Shown one piece after another: positions 43,982 to 52,599 of a stretch of 64,000 nucleotides of DNA (position 1 is the first letter of the stretch; every line of letters begins with the position of its first letter). Position numbers and translations under genes: made by a program. The notes beneath the pieces are model-generated. The model was not told where the DNA came from. It searched no databases and worked only from the letters and a program-made list of their open reading frames with translations. Source of the stretch: Microbacterium sp. TPD7012 (GTDB lineage: Bacteria; Actinomycetota; Actinomycetes; Actinomycetales; Microbacteriaceae); contig NZ_QDFV01000002.1 of the NCBI RefSeq assembly GCF_003075395.1, positions 620,001 through 684,000 of the forward strand, given 5' to 3'.

Positions 43982-45103
43982 GTGACCATGGAGATCGAGC
44001 TCGGCCGAGGAAAGCGCGCACGCCGCGCGTACACGTTCGATGACATCGCGGTGGTGCCCTCGCGCCGCACGCGCAACCCCGAGGATGTCTCGACCGCGTG
44101 GACGATCGACGCGTTCGGCTTCGACATCCCGGTGCTCGGAGCGCCGATGGACTCTGTCGTCAGCCCGCAGACGGCGATCATGCTCGGGCAGCTCGGCGGC
44201 CTCGGCGTGCTCGACCTCGAGGGACTGTGGACGCGCTACGAAGACCCGCAGCCGCTGCTCACGGAGATCGCCGGGCTCGACGACGGCGAGGCGACCGTCC
44301 GCATGCAGCAGCTGTACTCCGAGCCGATCAAGCCCGAGCTCATCACGCGCCGGCTGGCCGAGATCCGCGAGGCGGGCGTCACGGTCGCGGGCTCCCTCAC
44401 GCCGCAGCGCACGCAGGAGCACTACGACACCGTGGCCGCGGCCGGCGTCGACCTGTTCGTCATCCGCGGCACCACCGTCTCGGCCGAGCACGTGTCCAGT
44501 GTCGACGAGCCCCTGAACCTCAAGAAGTTCATCTACGACCTCGACGTCCCGGTGATCGTCGGCGGCGCCGCCACCTACACCGCGGCCCTGCACCTCATGC
44601 GCACGGGCGCCGCGGGCGTGCTCGTCGGCTTCGGCGGGGGAGCGGCCTCCACGACCCGTGCGACGCTCGGCATCCACGCGCCGATGGCCACCGCGGTGTC
44701 CGACGTCGCCGCCGCGCGACGCGACTACCTCGACGAGTCCGGCGGCCGCTACGTGCACGTCATCGCCGACGGGGGCGTCGGCACCTCCGGCGACATCGTC
44801 AAGGCGCTGGCCATGGGAGCGGATGCCGTCATGCTCGGCGTCGCGCTCGCCCGCGCCACCGACGCTCCCGGCCGCGGATTCCACTGGGGCCCGGAGGCCC
44901 ATCACTCGAAGCTGCCGCGCGGACGCCGCGTCGAGGTCGGCGGCATCGGCACGCTCGAGGAGATCCTCTACGGTCCCGCGCCCGTCGCCGACGGCACCGC
45001 GAACCTCATCGGCGCCCTGCGCAAGTCCATGGCGACCACCGGATACTCCGACCTCAAGGAGTTCCAGCGGGTCGAGGTCGTGCTCGCCCCGTACGAGGCC
45101 TGA
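43982..45103 (+). CDS. guaB3: GuaB3 family IMP dehydrogenase-related protein
   Basis: 373 residues, a TIM-barrel relative of IMP dehydrogenase without CBS domains. YTFDDIAVVPSRRTRNPEDV and [26 protein letters not shown] are family motifs. At the loop where IMPDH has GSICTTR this protein reads GGAASTTR, so the catalytic cysteine is replaced by serine, as in other actinobacterial GuaB3 proteins. It is therefore not expected to be an ordinary IMPDH; true guaB is at 31762. The start is the GTG six bases after TAGGCT rather than the ATG two codons later. Confidence 0.9.
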   Translation: MTMEIELGRGKRARRAYTFDDIAVVPSRRTRNPEDVSTAWTIDAFGFDIPVLGAPMDSVVSPQTAIMLGQLGGLGVLDLEGLWTRYEDPQPLLTEIAGLDDGEATVRMQQLYSEPIKPELITRRLAEIREAGVTVAGSLTPQRTQEHYDTVAAAGVDLFVIRGTTVSAEHVSSVDEPLNLKKFIYDLDVPVIVGGAATYTAALHLMRTGAAGVLVGFGGGAASTTRATLGIHAPMATAVSDVAAARRDYLDESGGRYVHVIADGGVGTSGDIVKALAMGADAVMLGVALARATDAPGRGFHWGPEAHHSKLPRGRRVEVGGIGTLEEILYGPAPVADGTANLIGALRKSMATTGYSDLKEFQRVEVVLAPYEA

Positions 45104-45119
45104 GGCTCCGCGCGTCACC

Positions 45120-45920
45120 GTGACCACTCCTGCGCCGTTCCCGCCGACCCTTCGTGAGGTCATGCTCCGGGGACGCTGGATCGGGATGCTTCTGCTGTGC
45201 CTCGTCGTCGCCGGGGTGTTCGCGTGGCTCGGGCAGTGGCAGCTCGAGCGCGCGATCGAGACGGATCCGCCCCCGGCGGGGGCGACCGAGCAGGTGCGGC
45301 CGCTCACCGATGTCGTGGAACCGGGGCAGTACCTTCCCGAGCCTCTCGTCGGCCAGCGCGTCGAGACATCGGGGACGTGGGTCGAGGGCGACTTCCTCGT
45401 CGTGTCGAGCCGGTTCAACGACGACGTCGAGGGATATTGGGTCACCGGCCAGCTGCGAGTCGCCGACCGCACGTCGATCGCGGTCGCGATCGGCTGGGCG
45501 CCCGACCGCGAAGCGGCGGATGCGGCCGTCGAGCGCCTCGCCGCCGAGGACGACGGCTCCGAGGTCGCGATCAGCGGCAGGATCATCTCCGACGAGGGCC
45601 CGGCGGTCCCGCCGCGCACCGACCCGGAGCGGATGGATCGGATGTCGACGGCGGCGCTTCTCAGCCGGTGGAGCGACACCGCGGATCTCGACGTGTACCG
45701 CCCGTATCTCGCCTCGACTACGGCGACGGCCGGGCTCATCGACATCTCCTCTCCCGCGCCGGAAGAGCAATCGCCGATCAACTGGCTGAACATCTTCTAC
45801 GCGGTCGAGTGGGCGATCTTCGCGGGCTTCGCGTTCTACCTCTGGTACCGCCTGGCGAAAGACGCCTGGGAGCGCGAGGTCGAGGAGTTCGACGAGGCGC
45901 GGAGTGCGGAAACAGCCTGA
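45120..45920 (+). CDS. SURF1 family cytochrome oxidase assembly protein
   Basis: 266 residues. An N-terminal membrane helix (about 20-38, ending GQWQLERA) and a C-terminal one (about 225-246) flank an extracytoplasmic domain with FLVVSSRFNDDVEGYWVTGQ and VAIGWAP, the SURF1 arrangement. SURF1 helps insert haem into cytochrome c oxidase. The GTG is 16 bases after the guaB3 stop, so the two are probably co-transcribed. Confidence 0.85.
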   Translation: MTTPAPFPPTLREVMLRGRWIGMLLLCLVVAGVFAWLGQWQLERAIETDPPPAGATEQVRPLTDVVEPGQYLPEPLVGQRVETSGTWVEGDFLVVSSRFNDDVEGYWVTGQLRVADRTSIAVAIGWAPDREAADAAVERLAAEDDGSEVAISGRIISDEGPAVPPRTDPERMDRMSTAALLSRWSDTADLDVYRPYLASTTATAGLIDISSPAPEEQSPINWLNIFYAVEWAIFAGFAFYLWYRLAKDAWEREVEEFDEARSAETA

Positions 45921-45926
45921 TCACAT

Positions 45927-45963
45927 CGCGCATCTGCGCGGAGATCCGTGCGCACATGTGCGC
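45927..45963. promoter_or_regulatory. Pair of GC palindromes after the SURF1 gene
   Basis: CGCGCATCTGCGCG (45927-45940) and the perfect 14-base palindrome GCGCACATGTGCGC (45950-45963) lie nine bases apart, just after the SURF1 stop and about 80 bases before the nuclease promoter. They could be a terminator pair or operator sites. Confidence 0.4.
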
Positions 45964-46043
45964 CGGAATGCCGGGATATGGACCTTCGTCGGGGGTCGCC
46001 GCGGCCATCCGGTGAGCGGTCGGTGACGAATCGGAGAACTCCA

Positions 46044-46072
46044 TTGAGGATGTCCGGAGCGCTCCGTATGCT
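46044..46072 (+). promoter_or_regulatory. Promoter of the nuclease gene
   Basis: TTGAGG (46044-46049), 17 bases, TATGCT (46067-46072): a good housekeeping-sigma promoter. The transcript should begin at about 46079, which is itself an ATG. Confidence 0.65.
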
Positions 46073-46078
46073 CGCAAC

Positions 46079-46126
46079 ATGTGTGCGGGCTGGGAGACCC
46101 CGGTGCGCGCCGTGACAGATTCATGA
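46079..46126 (+). CDS. Possible leaderless 15-codon leader peptide before the nuclease gene
   Basis: ATG 46079 lies exactly six bases after the TATGCT box. It reads MCAGWETPVRAVTDS and stops at 46126, where TGA overlaps an ATG (46123) that is in frame with the nuclease. It may be a translated leader that couples to or regulates the long gene, or a chance product of the promoter layout. Confidence 0.35.
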   Translation: MCAGWETPVRAVTDS

Positions 46127-46161
46127 GAGATGTCGCACCACCGACCGAGGAGACCGCACCG

Positions 46162-49100
46162 ATGATGTCCGCTCCAGAGGACGGGAACCGCATGGCTCCC
46201 GTCGCTCACCGTACAAACCAGGGGCGCGTCGGCGCTCTCGCCGTGACCTGTGTGGCAGCGCTGGGCTTCGGCTCGCTGACCGCCGTGCCCGCCTTCGCCG
46301 ATCCGGCAGGGACGGGGGTGGTGATCAACGAGGCGTACCTCTCCGGTGGCAGCGCAGGGGCCGCCTTCAAGAACAAGTTCGTCGAGCTCTACAACCCGAC
46401 CTCCGAGCCGGTCGCCCTCGACGGCATGTCGCTGCAGTACCGCTCCGCGACGGGCACCGGGCCCTCGAACGGCGTCGCGCCGCTCACCGGCGTCATCCCG
46501 GCCGGCGGCTACTACCTGGTGCAGGGCAACAGCAACGGGGCCAACGGCGCCGACCTCCCGGCTCCCGACGCGGTCAGCACCCTGACCCCGAGCGGCACCA
46601 CCGGCACGCTCGCGCTCGTCGAGGGCACGGCCGCCGTCACCCTCACCCCCGGCTCGGTCGCGGGCGTCGACGGCGTGGTCGATCTGCTCGGCTACGGCAC
46701 CTCCAACACCTTCGAGACCGCGGCGGCCACGGCGCCGGCGGGGAACACCGACGTCAAGTCGCTGAACCGCACAGGCGGCGCCGACACCGACGACAACAGC
46801 GTCGACTTCACGCTCTCGGCCACCATCACCCCGCAGGGCACCGGCGGCACCGACCCCGATCCCGACCCCGACCCCGATCCCGATCCCGATCCGACCACGG
46901 TCGCGATCGCCGACGTGCAGGGCACGGCCGACGTCTCACCGCTGAGCGGCCAGACCGTCACGGTCGAGGGCGTCGTCACCGCCGACTACCGCACCGGCGG
47001 CTACAAGGGGATCGTCATCCAGACCCAGGGCTCCGGCGGCGCGACCGACGCCACGCCCGGAGCCTCCGACGGCATCTTCGTCTTCCTGAACGCGCTGGCC
47101 CCGACCCTCGCGATCGGCGACCTCGTCTCCGTGACCGGCGCGGTCGGCGAGTACTTCGGCCAGACGCAGCTGAACCCTGGCGCGGTGACCGACATCGAGG
47201 TGCTCGCGGCAGGTGCCGGAGTCCCCGCGGTCACGCCGCTTCCCGACACCGTGCGCGGCGCCGACCGCGAGCAGTACGAGAACATGTACGTGGCTCCGGA
47301 GGGAACCTACCGTCTGGCCTCGAGCCACCAGCTCTTCAACTTCGGCACGCTCTGGCTCAACGCCGGCGCGGACCTCAACGTCAAGAGCACCGAGACCACG
47401 CGCCCCGGTGACGCGGCGGCGGCCATCGCCGCGGCCAACCGGGCCAACCGCCTGCTGCTCGACGACGGCTGGTCCATCCAGGTGACGAACAACGGCCACC
47501 CCGGCGCCCAGCCGTACTTCACGAAGGACGCGGTGGTCCGCAACGGCGACACCGTCGACTTCGGCGACAACGGCTACGTGCTGCAGTGGGGCTTCGACGA
47601 CTGGCGTCTGCAGCCCGTCATCCCGATCGACGATGCCTCTCCGGCAGACCTCAAGGTCGGCTTCGCGGCGACGAACCCGCGCACCGAGTCGGCTCCCGAG
47701 GTCGGCGGCGATGTGCAGGTGGCCTCGTTCAACGTCTACAACTACTTCACGACGCTGACGTCCGAGAACCCCGATGCCCGTGGTGCCGCGAATGCGGCCC
47801 AGTTCGCCATCCAGAAGTCGAAGATCGTCGCGGCGATCAACGGCCTGGATGCCGAGATCGTCTCGCTCATGGAGATCGAGAACTCCGTCAAGCTCGGCGA
47901 GCCGATCGACTCGGCCCTCGAGGACCTGGTCTCAGGTCTCAACGAGGACGCCGGCAGCGACGTGTGGGACTACGTGCCCACCCCTGACGCGCTGAACGAC
48001 GCGGCGACGACGGACTACATCACCAACGCGATCATCTACAAGAAGGATGCCGTCACCACCGTCGGCGACAGCGCGACCGTCACCGACGAGACCGTCTGGG
48101 GCAACGCGCGTGAGCCGATCGCCCAGGCGTTCGACATCGACGGCCGGGTCGTCACCGTGGTCGCGAACCACTTCAAGTCGAAGTCGCCGCCCCAGGGCGC
48201 GGGTGCAGAGCCCGCCGACGGTCAGGGCTTCTTCAACGCCGACCGTGTCGCGCAGGCGCAGTCGCTCCTGGAGTTCACGACCGATCTGGAAGAGGCGTCG
48301 GGCAGCGGTGACATGCTGCTGATCGGCGACTTCAACGCCTATGGCAAGGAAGACCCGATCGACGTCTTCACCGCGAACGGGTGGAGCGACCTGGTCGCCG
48401 ACAAGGCCGCCGGTCAGCACACGTACACGTTCGACGGCGAGCTCGGCTCGCTCGACCACGTCATCGCGTCGCCGTCGCTCGCCGCGTCCATCACGGGCGC
48501 CGGCGTCTGGGGCATCAACTCGCCGGAGTGGAGCGACCGCGGCTACGCGTTCGGCGCCACCGAGTCGGGCACGCCCTACCGTTCCAGCGACCACGACCCG
48601 ATCATCGTCGGCGTCTCCTCGGAGATCCCGCCGGTGAGCATCGACGTCGTCACGGTCAACGACTTCCACGGTCGGATCGAGGCCGACGGCGCCGCCGCAG
48701 GCGCGGCCGTCCTCGCGGGTGCGGTCAAGCAGTTCCGCGACGCGAACCCGAACACGATCTTCGCCGGAGCCGGCGATCTGATCGGCGCGTCGACGTTCAC
48801 CTCGTTCATCAATGACGACAACCCGACGATCGACGCGCTCAACGCCGCCGGCCTCGACGTCAGCGCCGCGGGCAACCACGAGTTCGACCAGGGCTGGGAG
48901 GACCTGCGCGATCGCGTGCAGGACCGCGCGGACTGGGAGTACATCTCGTCGAACGTGTTCGTGACGGAGACGGGTGAGCCTGCGCTCGCCCCGGCATGGG
49001 TCAAGGAGCTCGACGGCGTCAAGGTCGGGTTCGTCGGCGCCGTCACCGAGGACCTCGACTCGCTCGTGTCGCCGGAAGGCATCGCCGACCTCGAGGTGCG

Positions 49101-50802
49101 CAGCATCGTCGACTCGGTCAACGCGGTGGCCGACGACCTGCGCGACGGCGATGAGTCCAACGGCGAGGCGGATGTCGTCATCCTCCTCGTCCACGAGGGC
49201 GCGGAGAGCGTCGATGTCGGGGCCATCACCCCGGAATCGCCGCTGGGCGAGATCGTCTACGGCGTCGATGACGACGTGAACGCGATCGTCTCGGCGCACA
49301 CGCACCTCGCGTACAACCACGTCATCGACGGCCGCCCGGTCGTCTCGGCGGGGCAGTACGGCGAGAACCTCGGTCTGATGAACATCCAGGTGGACGCGAA
49401 GACGAAGGAGCTGATCTCGATCACCAACGAGATCAAGCCCCTCACGGCTGCGGGTGCGCCGCTGTACCCGGCCGTCCCCGAGGTCGCCGACATCGTGGCC
49501 AAGGCGAAGGCCGAGGCCGACGTGCTGGGGGCGATCAAGGTCGGAGACATCACCGCCGACCTCAACCGCGCGCGTCAGACCAGCGGCTCGGAGAACCGCG
49601 GTGGCGAGTCCACCATCGGCAACTTCGTCGCCGACGTGCAGAAGTGGTCCACCGATGCCGACATCGCGCTGATGAACCCGGGCGGAATCCGGGCGAACCT
49701 CGCGTACGCCTCGACCGGAGCATCCGATCCCGACGGCAACGTCACCTACCGTGAGGCGGCGACGGTCCAGCCGTTCGCGAACACGCTGGTGACGCTGACC
49801 CTCACGGGCGCGCAGCTGAAGGGCGTGCTGGAGGAGCAGTGGCAGCCGGCGGGCTCGGCGCGGCCGTTCCTGAAGCTCGGCGCCTCCGAAGGGCTCGTGT
49901 ACACCTACGACCCCGCAGGGGCGCAGGGCTCGCGGATCACGTCGATCACGCTCGACGGCACGCCGATCGATCCGGCGGCCGATTACACGGTCGCCGCGAA
50001 CTCGTTCCTCGCCGCCGGTGGAGACAACTTCTCCACCTTCAAGCAGGGCACAGGCAAGCGCGACACCGGCAAGATCGACCTGCAGTCCATGGTCGACTGG
50101 TTCGACGCGAACAAGACCGCGAGTCCCGACTACGCCCAACGCGCGGTCGGCGTCGTGATCAGCCCGGCGGATGCCGACGGCTACAGCGCCGGCGACCAGG
50201 TGACGCTCTCGCTCTCCTCGCTCGCGTTCAGCGCGGGGGAGCCGGCTCCGGGCGAGGTGTCGCTCTCGCTGGGCGGCACGCAGCTCGCGGCCGGAGCGAT
50301 CGATCCCGCCATCGTCGACACCACGGATGAGGTCGGGCGTGCGAGCCTGACGTTCACGGTGCCGTCGGGCGTCTTCGGGGAGCAGCAGCTCACCGTCGCG
50401 GTCGCGGGCACCGGGACCACCGTGCAGGTGCCGTTCACGATCGCGGGCGAGGAGGAGTTCGCCGGCACGATCGCGCTCGGCTCCTCGAAGGTGACGGCGG
50501 GCAAGAAGCTCACCATCACCGGCGAGGGCTACCAGCCCGGTGAGACCGTGACGGTGGAGCTGCGCCCGAAGAAGGGGCAGGCCATCGAGGTCGGCACGAT
50601 CCAGGTCGGCGACGACGGCTCGTTCAGCACCTCGGTGACGGTTCCGAAGAAGACGCAGCCGGGCAAGTACACGGTGGCGGTGGCGCAGGCGGACGGTGAC
50701 GAGGCGACGGCCACGGTCACGGTCAACCGCGCCGGCGGCATCGGCGGCGCCATCGGGGACATCCTCGACTGGCTGTGGGATCTGCTCACCGGGTGGTGGT
50801 GA
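46162..50802 (+). CDS. Secreted multidomain nuclease/5'-nucleotidase (ExeM/NucH-like plus UshA-like)
   Basis: 1546 residues from ATG 46162, chosen for CGAGGAGA eight bases upstream; ATG 46123 is an alternative. Signal peptide to AFA-DPAG (about 46). Then a lamin-tail domain (VINEAYLSGG ... FVELYNPTSEPVALDGMSLQ), a DP repeat linker, an OB-fold segment, an endonuclease/exonuclease/phosphatase domain (VQVASFNVYNYF, LMEIEN, LLIGDFNAYGKED, SSDHDPIIVG), a metallophosphatase domain (VVTVNDFHGRIE, GDLIGAST, AAGNHEFDQGW), and the 5'-nucleotidase C-terminal domain (ENRGGESTIGNFVAD, NPGGIRANL). Two Ig-like domains and a Trp-rich end (DWLWDLLTGWW) close it. It should degrade extracellular DNA and release phosphate or nucleosides. 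No LPxTG anchor. Confidence 0.9.
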   Translation: MMSAPEDGNRMAPVAHRTNQGRVGALAVTCVAALGFGSLTAVPAFADPAGTGVVINEAYLSGGSAGAAFKNKFVELYNPTSEPVALDGMSLQYRSATGTGPSNGVAPLTGVIPAGGYYLVQGNSNGANGADLPAPDAVSTLTPSGTTGTLALVEGTAAVTLTPGSVAGVDGVVDLLGYGTSNTFETAAATAPAGNTDVKSLNRTGGADTDDNSVDFTLSATITPQGTGGTDPDPDPDPDPDPDPTTVAIADVQGTADVSPLSGQTVTVEGVVTADYRTGGYKGIVIQTQGSGGATDATPGASDGIFVFLNALAPTLAIGDLVSVTGAVGEYFGQTQLNPGAVTDIEVLAAGAGVPAVTPLPDTVRGADREQYENMYVAPEGTYRLASSHQLFNFGTLWLNAGADLNVKSTETTRPGDAAAAIAAANRANRLLLDDGWSIQVTNNGHPGAQPYFTKDAVVRNGDTVDFGDNGYVLQWGFDDWRLQPVIPIDDASPADLKVGFAATNPRTESAPEVGGDVQVASFNVYNYFTTLTSENPDARGAANAAQFAIQKSKIVAAINGLDAEIVSLMEIENSVKLGEPIDSALEDLVSGLNEDAGSDVWDYVPTPDALNDAATTDYITNAIIYKKDAVTTVGDSATVTDETVWGNAREPIAQAFDIDGRVVTVVANHFKSKSPPQGAGAEPADGQGFFNADRVAQAQSLLEFTTDLEEASGSGDMLLIGDFNAYGKEDPIDVFTANGWSDLVADKAAGQHTYTFDGELGSLDHVIASPSLAASITGAGVWGINSPEWSDRGYAFGATESGTPYRSSDHDPIIVGVSSEIPPVSIDVVTVNDFHGRIEADGAAAGAAVLAGAVKQFRDANPNTIFAGAGDLIGASTFTSFINDDNPTIDALNAAGLDVSAAGNHEFDQGWEDLRDRVQDRADWEYISSNVFVTETGEPALAPAWVKELDGVKVGFVGAVTEDLDSLVSPEGIADLEVRSIVDSVNAVADDLRDGDESNGEADVVILLVHEGAESVDVGAITPESPLGEIVYGVDDDVNAIVSAHTHLAYNHVIDGRPVVSAGQYGENLGLMNIQVDAKTKELISITNEIKPLTAAGAPLYPAVPEVADIVAKAKAEADVLGAIKVGDITADLNRARQTSGSENRGGESTIGNFVADVQKWSTDADIALMNPGGIRANLAYASTGASDPDGNVTYREAATVQPFANTLVTLTLTGAQLKGVLEEQWQPAGSARPFLKLGASEGLVYTYDPAGAQGSRITSITLDGTPIDPAADYTVAANSFLAAGGDNFSTFKQGTGKRDTGKIDLQSMVDWFDANKTASPDYAQRAVGVVISPADADGYSAGDQVTLSLSSLAFSAGEPAPGEVSLSLGGTQLAAGAIDPAIVDTTDEVGRASLTFTVPSGVFGEQQLTVAVAGTGTTVQVPFTIAGEEEFAGTIALGSSKVTAGKKLTITGEGYQPGETVTVELRPKKGQAIEVGTIQVGDDGSFSTSVTVPKKTQPGKYTVAVAQADGDEATATVTVNRAGGIGGAIGDILDWLWDLLTGWW
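46851..46894 (+). repeat. In-frame Asp-Pro codon repeat
   Basis: About seven GAC/GAT-CC repeats encode a DPDPDPDPDPDPDP linker between the lamin-tail and OB-fold parts of the nuclease. A simple coding repeat, not CRISPR. Confidence 0.8.
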
Positions 50803-50824
50803 TCCTGCACGCAGGATGACAGAG

Positions 50825-50858
50825 CGGAGGCCGTCGGGAGAGATCCCGACGGCCTCCG
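50825..50858. terminator. Bidirectional terminator between the nuclease and VOC genes
   Basis: A perfect 15-bp stem around loop GAGA, 22 bases after the nuclease stop and five bases from the convergent VOC stop. Confidence 0.85.
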
Positions 50859-50862
50859 TCGT

Positions 50863-51486
50863 TCAGGAGTACACCTCCACCGGGGCCCAGGCGAAGCCGT
50901 CGGGATCGACCGCGGTCCCGAGTGCGCCGTTGACGGTGAGCCGGTGCGATCCGGAGCCGGCAGCGGGCACGCCCGCATCCTTCGCGAGCGAGGCGTGGCG
51001 GTAGAGCCCGAGTCCGATCGGGCTCGTCCCGGTGTCGAACTGCACGTAGCTGCGGCCATAGCTCTTCGCGACGGGGATGCCACGCTCCGTGTAGAACGTC
51101 CGCGAGGCGACGACATCCTCGGCGCCGAGGAGCAGGATGATCTCGTCGACGGAGCGGCTCGGGGGAGCGGTGTCCTTCTTCGACGAAGTGGCGATCTTCC
51201 ACATCGCCCCGTCCGGCGCCTGCACGGTGCCGCCCACGCCCCAGAGCGACTTCGCGACGGGCTTGACCACGCTGGCTCCCGCGGCGACGGCGGCGTCGAC
51301 GAGGGCGTGCACGTTCCCCGGCTGCGAGACCACCAGCGAGAGGGTGTATCCGCGGAACCCGGATGTCTCGGCATCCGAGGTGCGGAATCGCAGACGATCG
51401 CCGAGGTCGAACGTGTCTGCGTAGAAGGACTGTGCGGCCTCGAGGTCGGCGACGTCGAGGGTGACGGAATCGATGATCGTGTTCAT
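50863..51486 (-). CDS. VOC (glyoxalase/bleomycin-resistance fold) family protein
   Basis: 207 residues, two VOC modules: DSVTLDVADLEAAQSFYADT at the start and EIILLLGAEDVVASRTFYTE near residue 113. The metal-binding pattern of true glyoxalase I is not complete, so the activity is open; the sets called fosfomycin or bleomycin resistance and extradiol dioxygenase share the fold. TAGCGT lies seven bases before ATG, again consistent with a leaderless transcript. Confidence 0.8.
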   Translation of the reverse strand: MNTIIDSVTLDVADLEAAQSFYADTFDLGDRLRFRTSDAETSGFRGYTLSLVVSQPGNVHALVDAAVAAGASVVKPVAKSLWGVGGTVQAPDGAMWKIATSSKKDTAPPSRSVDEIILLLGAEDVVASRTFYTERGIPVAKSYGRSYVQFDTGTSPIGLGLYRHASLAKDAGVPAAGSGSHRLTVNGALGTAVDPDGFAWAPVEVYS

Positions 51487-51493
51487 GTCATCG

Positions 51494-51499
51494 ACGCTA
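51494..51499 (-). promoter_or_regulatory. -10 box for VOC-family transcript
   Basis: TAGCGT on the minus strand, seven bases before ATG 51486. Confidence 0.45.
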
Positions 51500-51564
51500 C
51501 GGAGCAGCAGCGGGCGGCACTTCTCGAATCCTGACCGATCCGCGTCTGCCCGGGCGTCGTCGAC

Positions 51565-52368
51565 TCAGGGAGTGAGCACCTGCACGTCGGCCTGCGCGAG
51601 GGCGGCGGCGATGCGCGCCGGCGGCGGCGCGTCGGTGATCAGGTAGTCGGCGCGGTCGAGCAGCGCGATCTGCGCGAAGAAGCGGCGACCCAGCTTCGTG
51701 GAGTCGGCGAGGATCGCGGTCCGCTCCGCGCGCTGGATCATCTCGGACATCATGGCCGCATCGCCGAGGTTCGAGGTCGAGTATCCGGCCTCGTCGATCG
51801 CGCCGACCGCGATGAGTGCCAGGTCGCAGCGGATGTCGACCTCCGGTCCGCCGGGGGTCATGGTGAACGTCACCGGTCCGGTGGTCGCCTGGGTGATCGA
51901 GCGTACGGCTCCGCCGAACACGTACAGGTCGCGGAAGGCCGACGGCGAGAGCTCGCCCGGGATGCGGAGGTTGTTCGTGGCGATCGTGAGGTCGTGATGA
52001 TTCCGCAGCGCTCGTGCGACCGCGAGGGTCGTCGTGCCGGCGTTCAGCATGATGACCGAGCCGTCCTCGACGAGCCCGGCCGCCACGCGCGCGATCCGCT
52101 CCTTCTCCTCGGTCTGCACGCGCATGCGCACGTCGAGCGCGCGGTCCTTGAGGGGGCCGCTCGCGGAGCTGACCGCCCCGCCGTGGGTGCGGACGAGCAC
52201 GCCCTCGCGGTCGAGCTGGTCGAGGTCGCGGCGGATCGTGTCGATCGAGACGCCGAAGTGCTCGGCGAGATCGCTGACCGTCACCTGCCCGGTCTGCTCG
52301 ACGTAGCTGGCGAGGTCGGCTTTTCTGCCCGCAGGCAGGCGGCGTCGCGCCGTTCCGGAAGCATCCAT
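51565..52368 (-). CDS. DeoR/GlpR-family transcription repressor of the sugar locus
   Basis: 267 residues from ATG 52368. The N-terminal DeoR winged helix reads YVEQTGQVTVSDLAEHFGVS then IDTIRRDLDQLDREGVLVRTHGGA. The C-terminal sugar-phosphate-sensing domain of DeoR proteins follows (MLNAGTTTLAVARAL; DLALIAVGAIDE; LADSTKLGRRFFAQIALLDRADYLITD). It is divergent from the ABC importer operon and should repress it until a phosphorylated sugar, probably a ketose phosphate made by the pathway, releases it. An upstream in-frame ATG at 52413 is possible but has no better support. Confidence 0.9.
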   Translation of the reverse strand: MDASGTARRRLPAGRKADLASYVEQTGQVTVSDLAEHFGVSIDTIRRDLDQLDREGVLVRTHGGAVSSASGPLKDRALDVRMRVQTEEKERIARVAAGLVEDGSVIMLNAGTTTLAVARALRNHHDLTIATNNLRIPGELSPSAFRDLYVFGGAVRSITQATTGPVTFTMTPGGPEVDIRCDLALIAVGAIDEAGYSTSNLGDAAMMSEMIQRAERTAILADSTKLGRRFFAQIALLDRADYLITDAPPPARIAAALAQADVQVLTP

Positions 52369-52599
52369 GACCTCATCTTTAGCACATTCGAGAGACCAAC
52401 ACCGCATAGTCATGCAAAAAGACGCACATCAGCGACACCGGCGATCGGTGCAGGAAATCCCTGTGATTCTGGGAGAGGCAGGAGGAAATGCGACAAAGTT
52501 GCCCTTGACGATCACGCAGATGTCGGCATAACATGGCTCAAAACCGCATGAAGAAGCATTGAAGCGCGTCATGCGGCACGATCTCGAAGAGGAGAAGTG
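52369..52599. promoter_or_regulatory. Divergent control region between the DeoR regulator and the sugar operon
   Basis: 231 bases, richer in A and T than its surroundings. The operon promoter is TTGACG (52505-52510), 18 bases, TAACAT (52529-52534). Just downstream GCATGAAG (52547-52554) and GCATTGAAG (52556-52564) form a direct repeat at the likely transcription start, a good candidate for DeoR binding; TCATGC recurs at 52413 on the regulator side. Confidence 0.55.

Noticed and set aside
46851..46894. Short tandem repeat that could be mistaken for a CRISPR or minisatellite
   Set aside because: It is an in-frame Asp-Pro linker with no unique spacers.
47932..50139. A 735-codon open frame on the minus strand opposite the nuclease gene
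   Set aside because: The opposite strand encodes clear nuclease and nucleotidase motifs; the antisense product matches nothing and has typical high-GC shadow composition.
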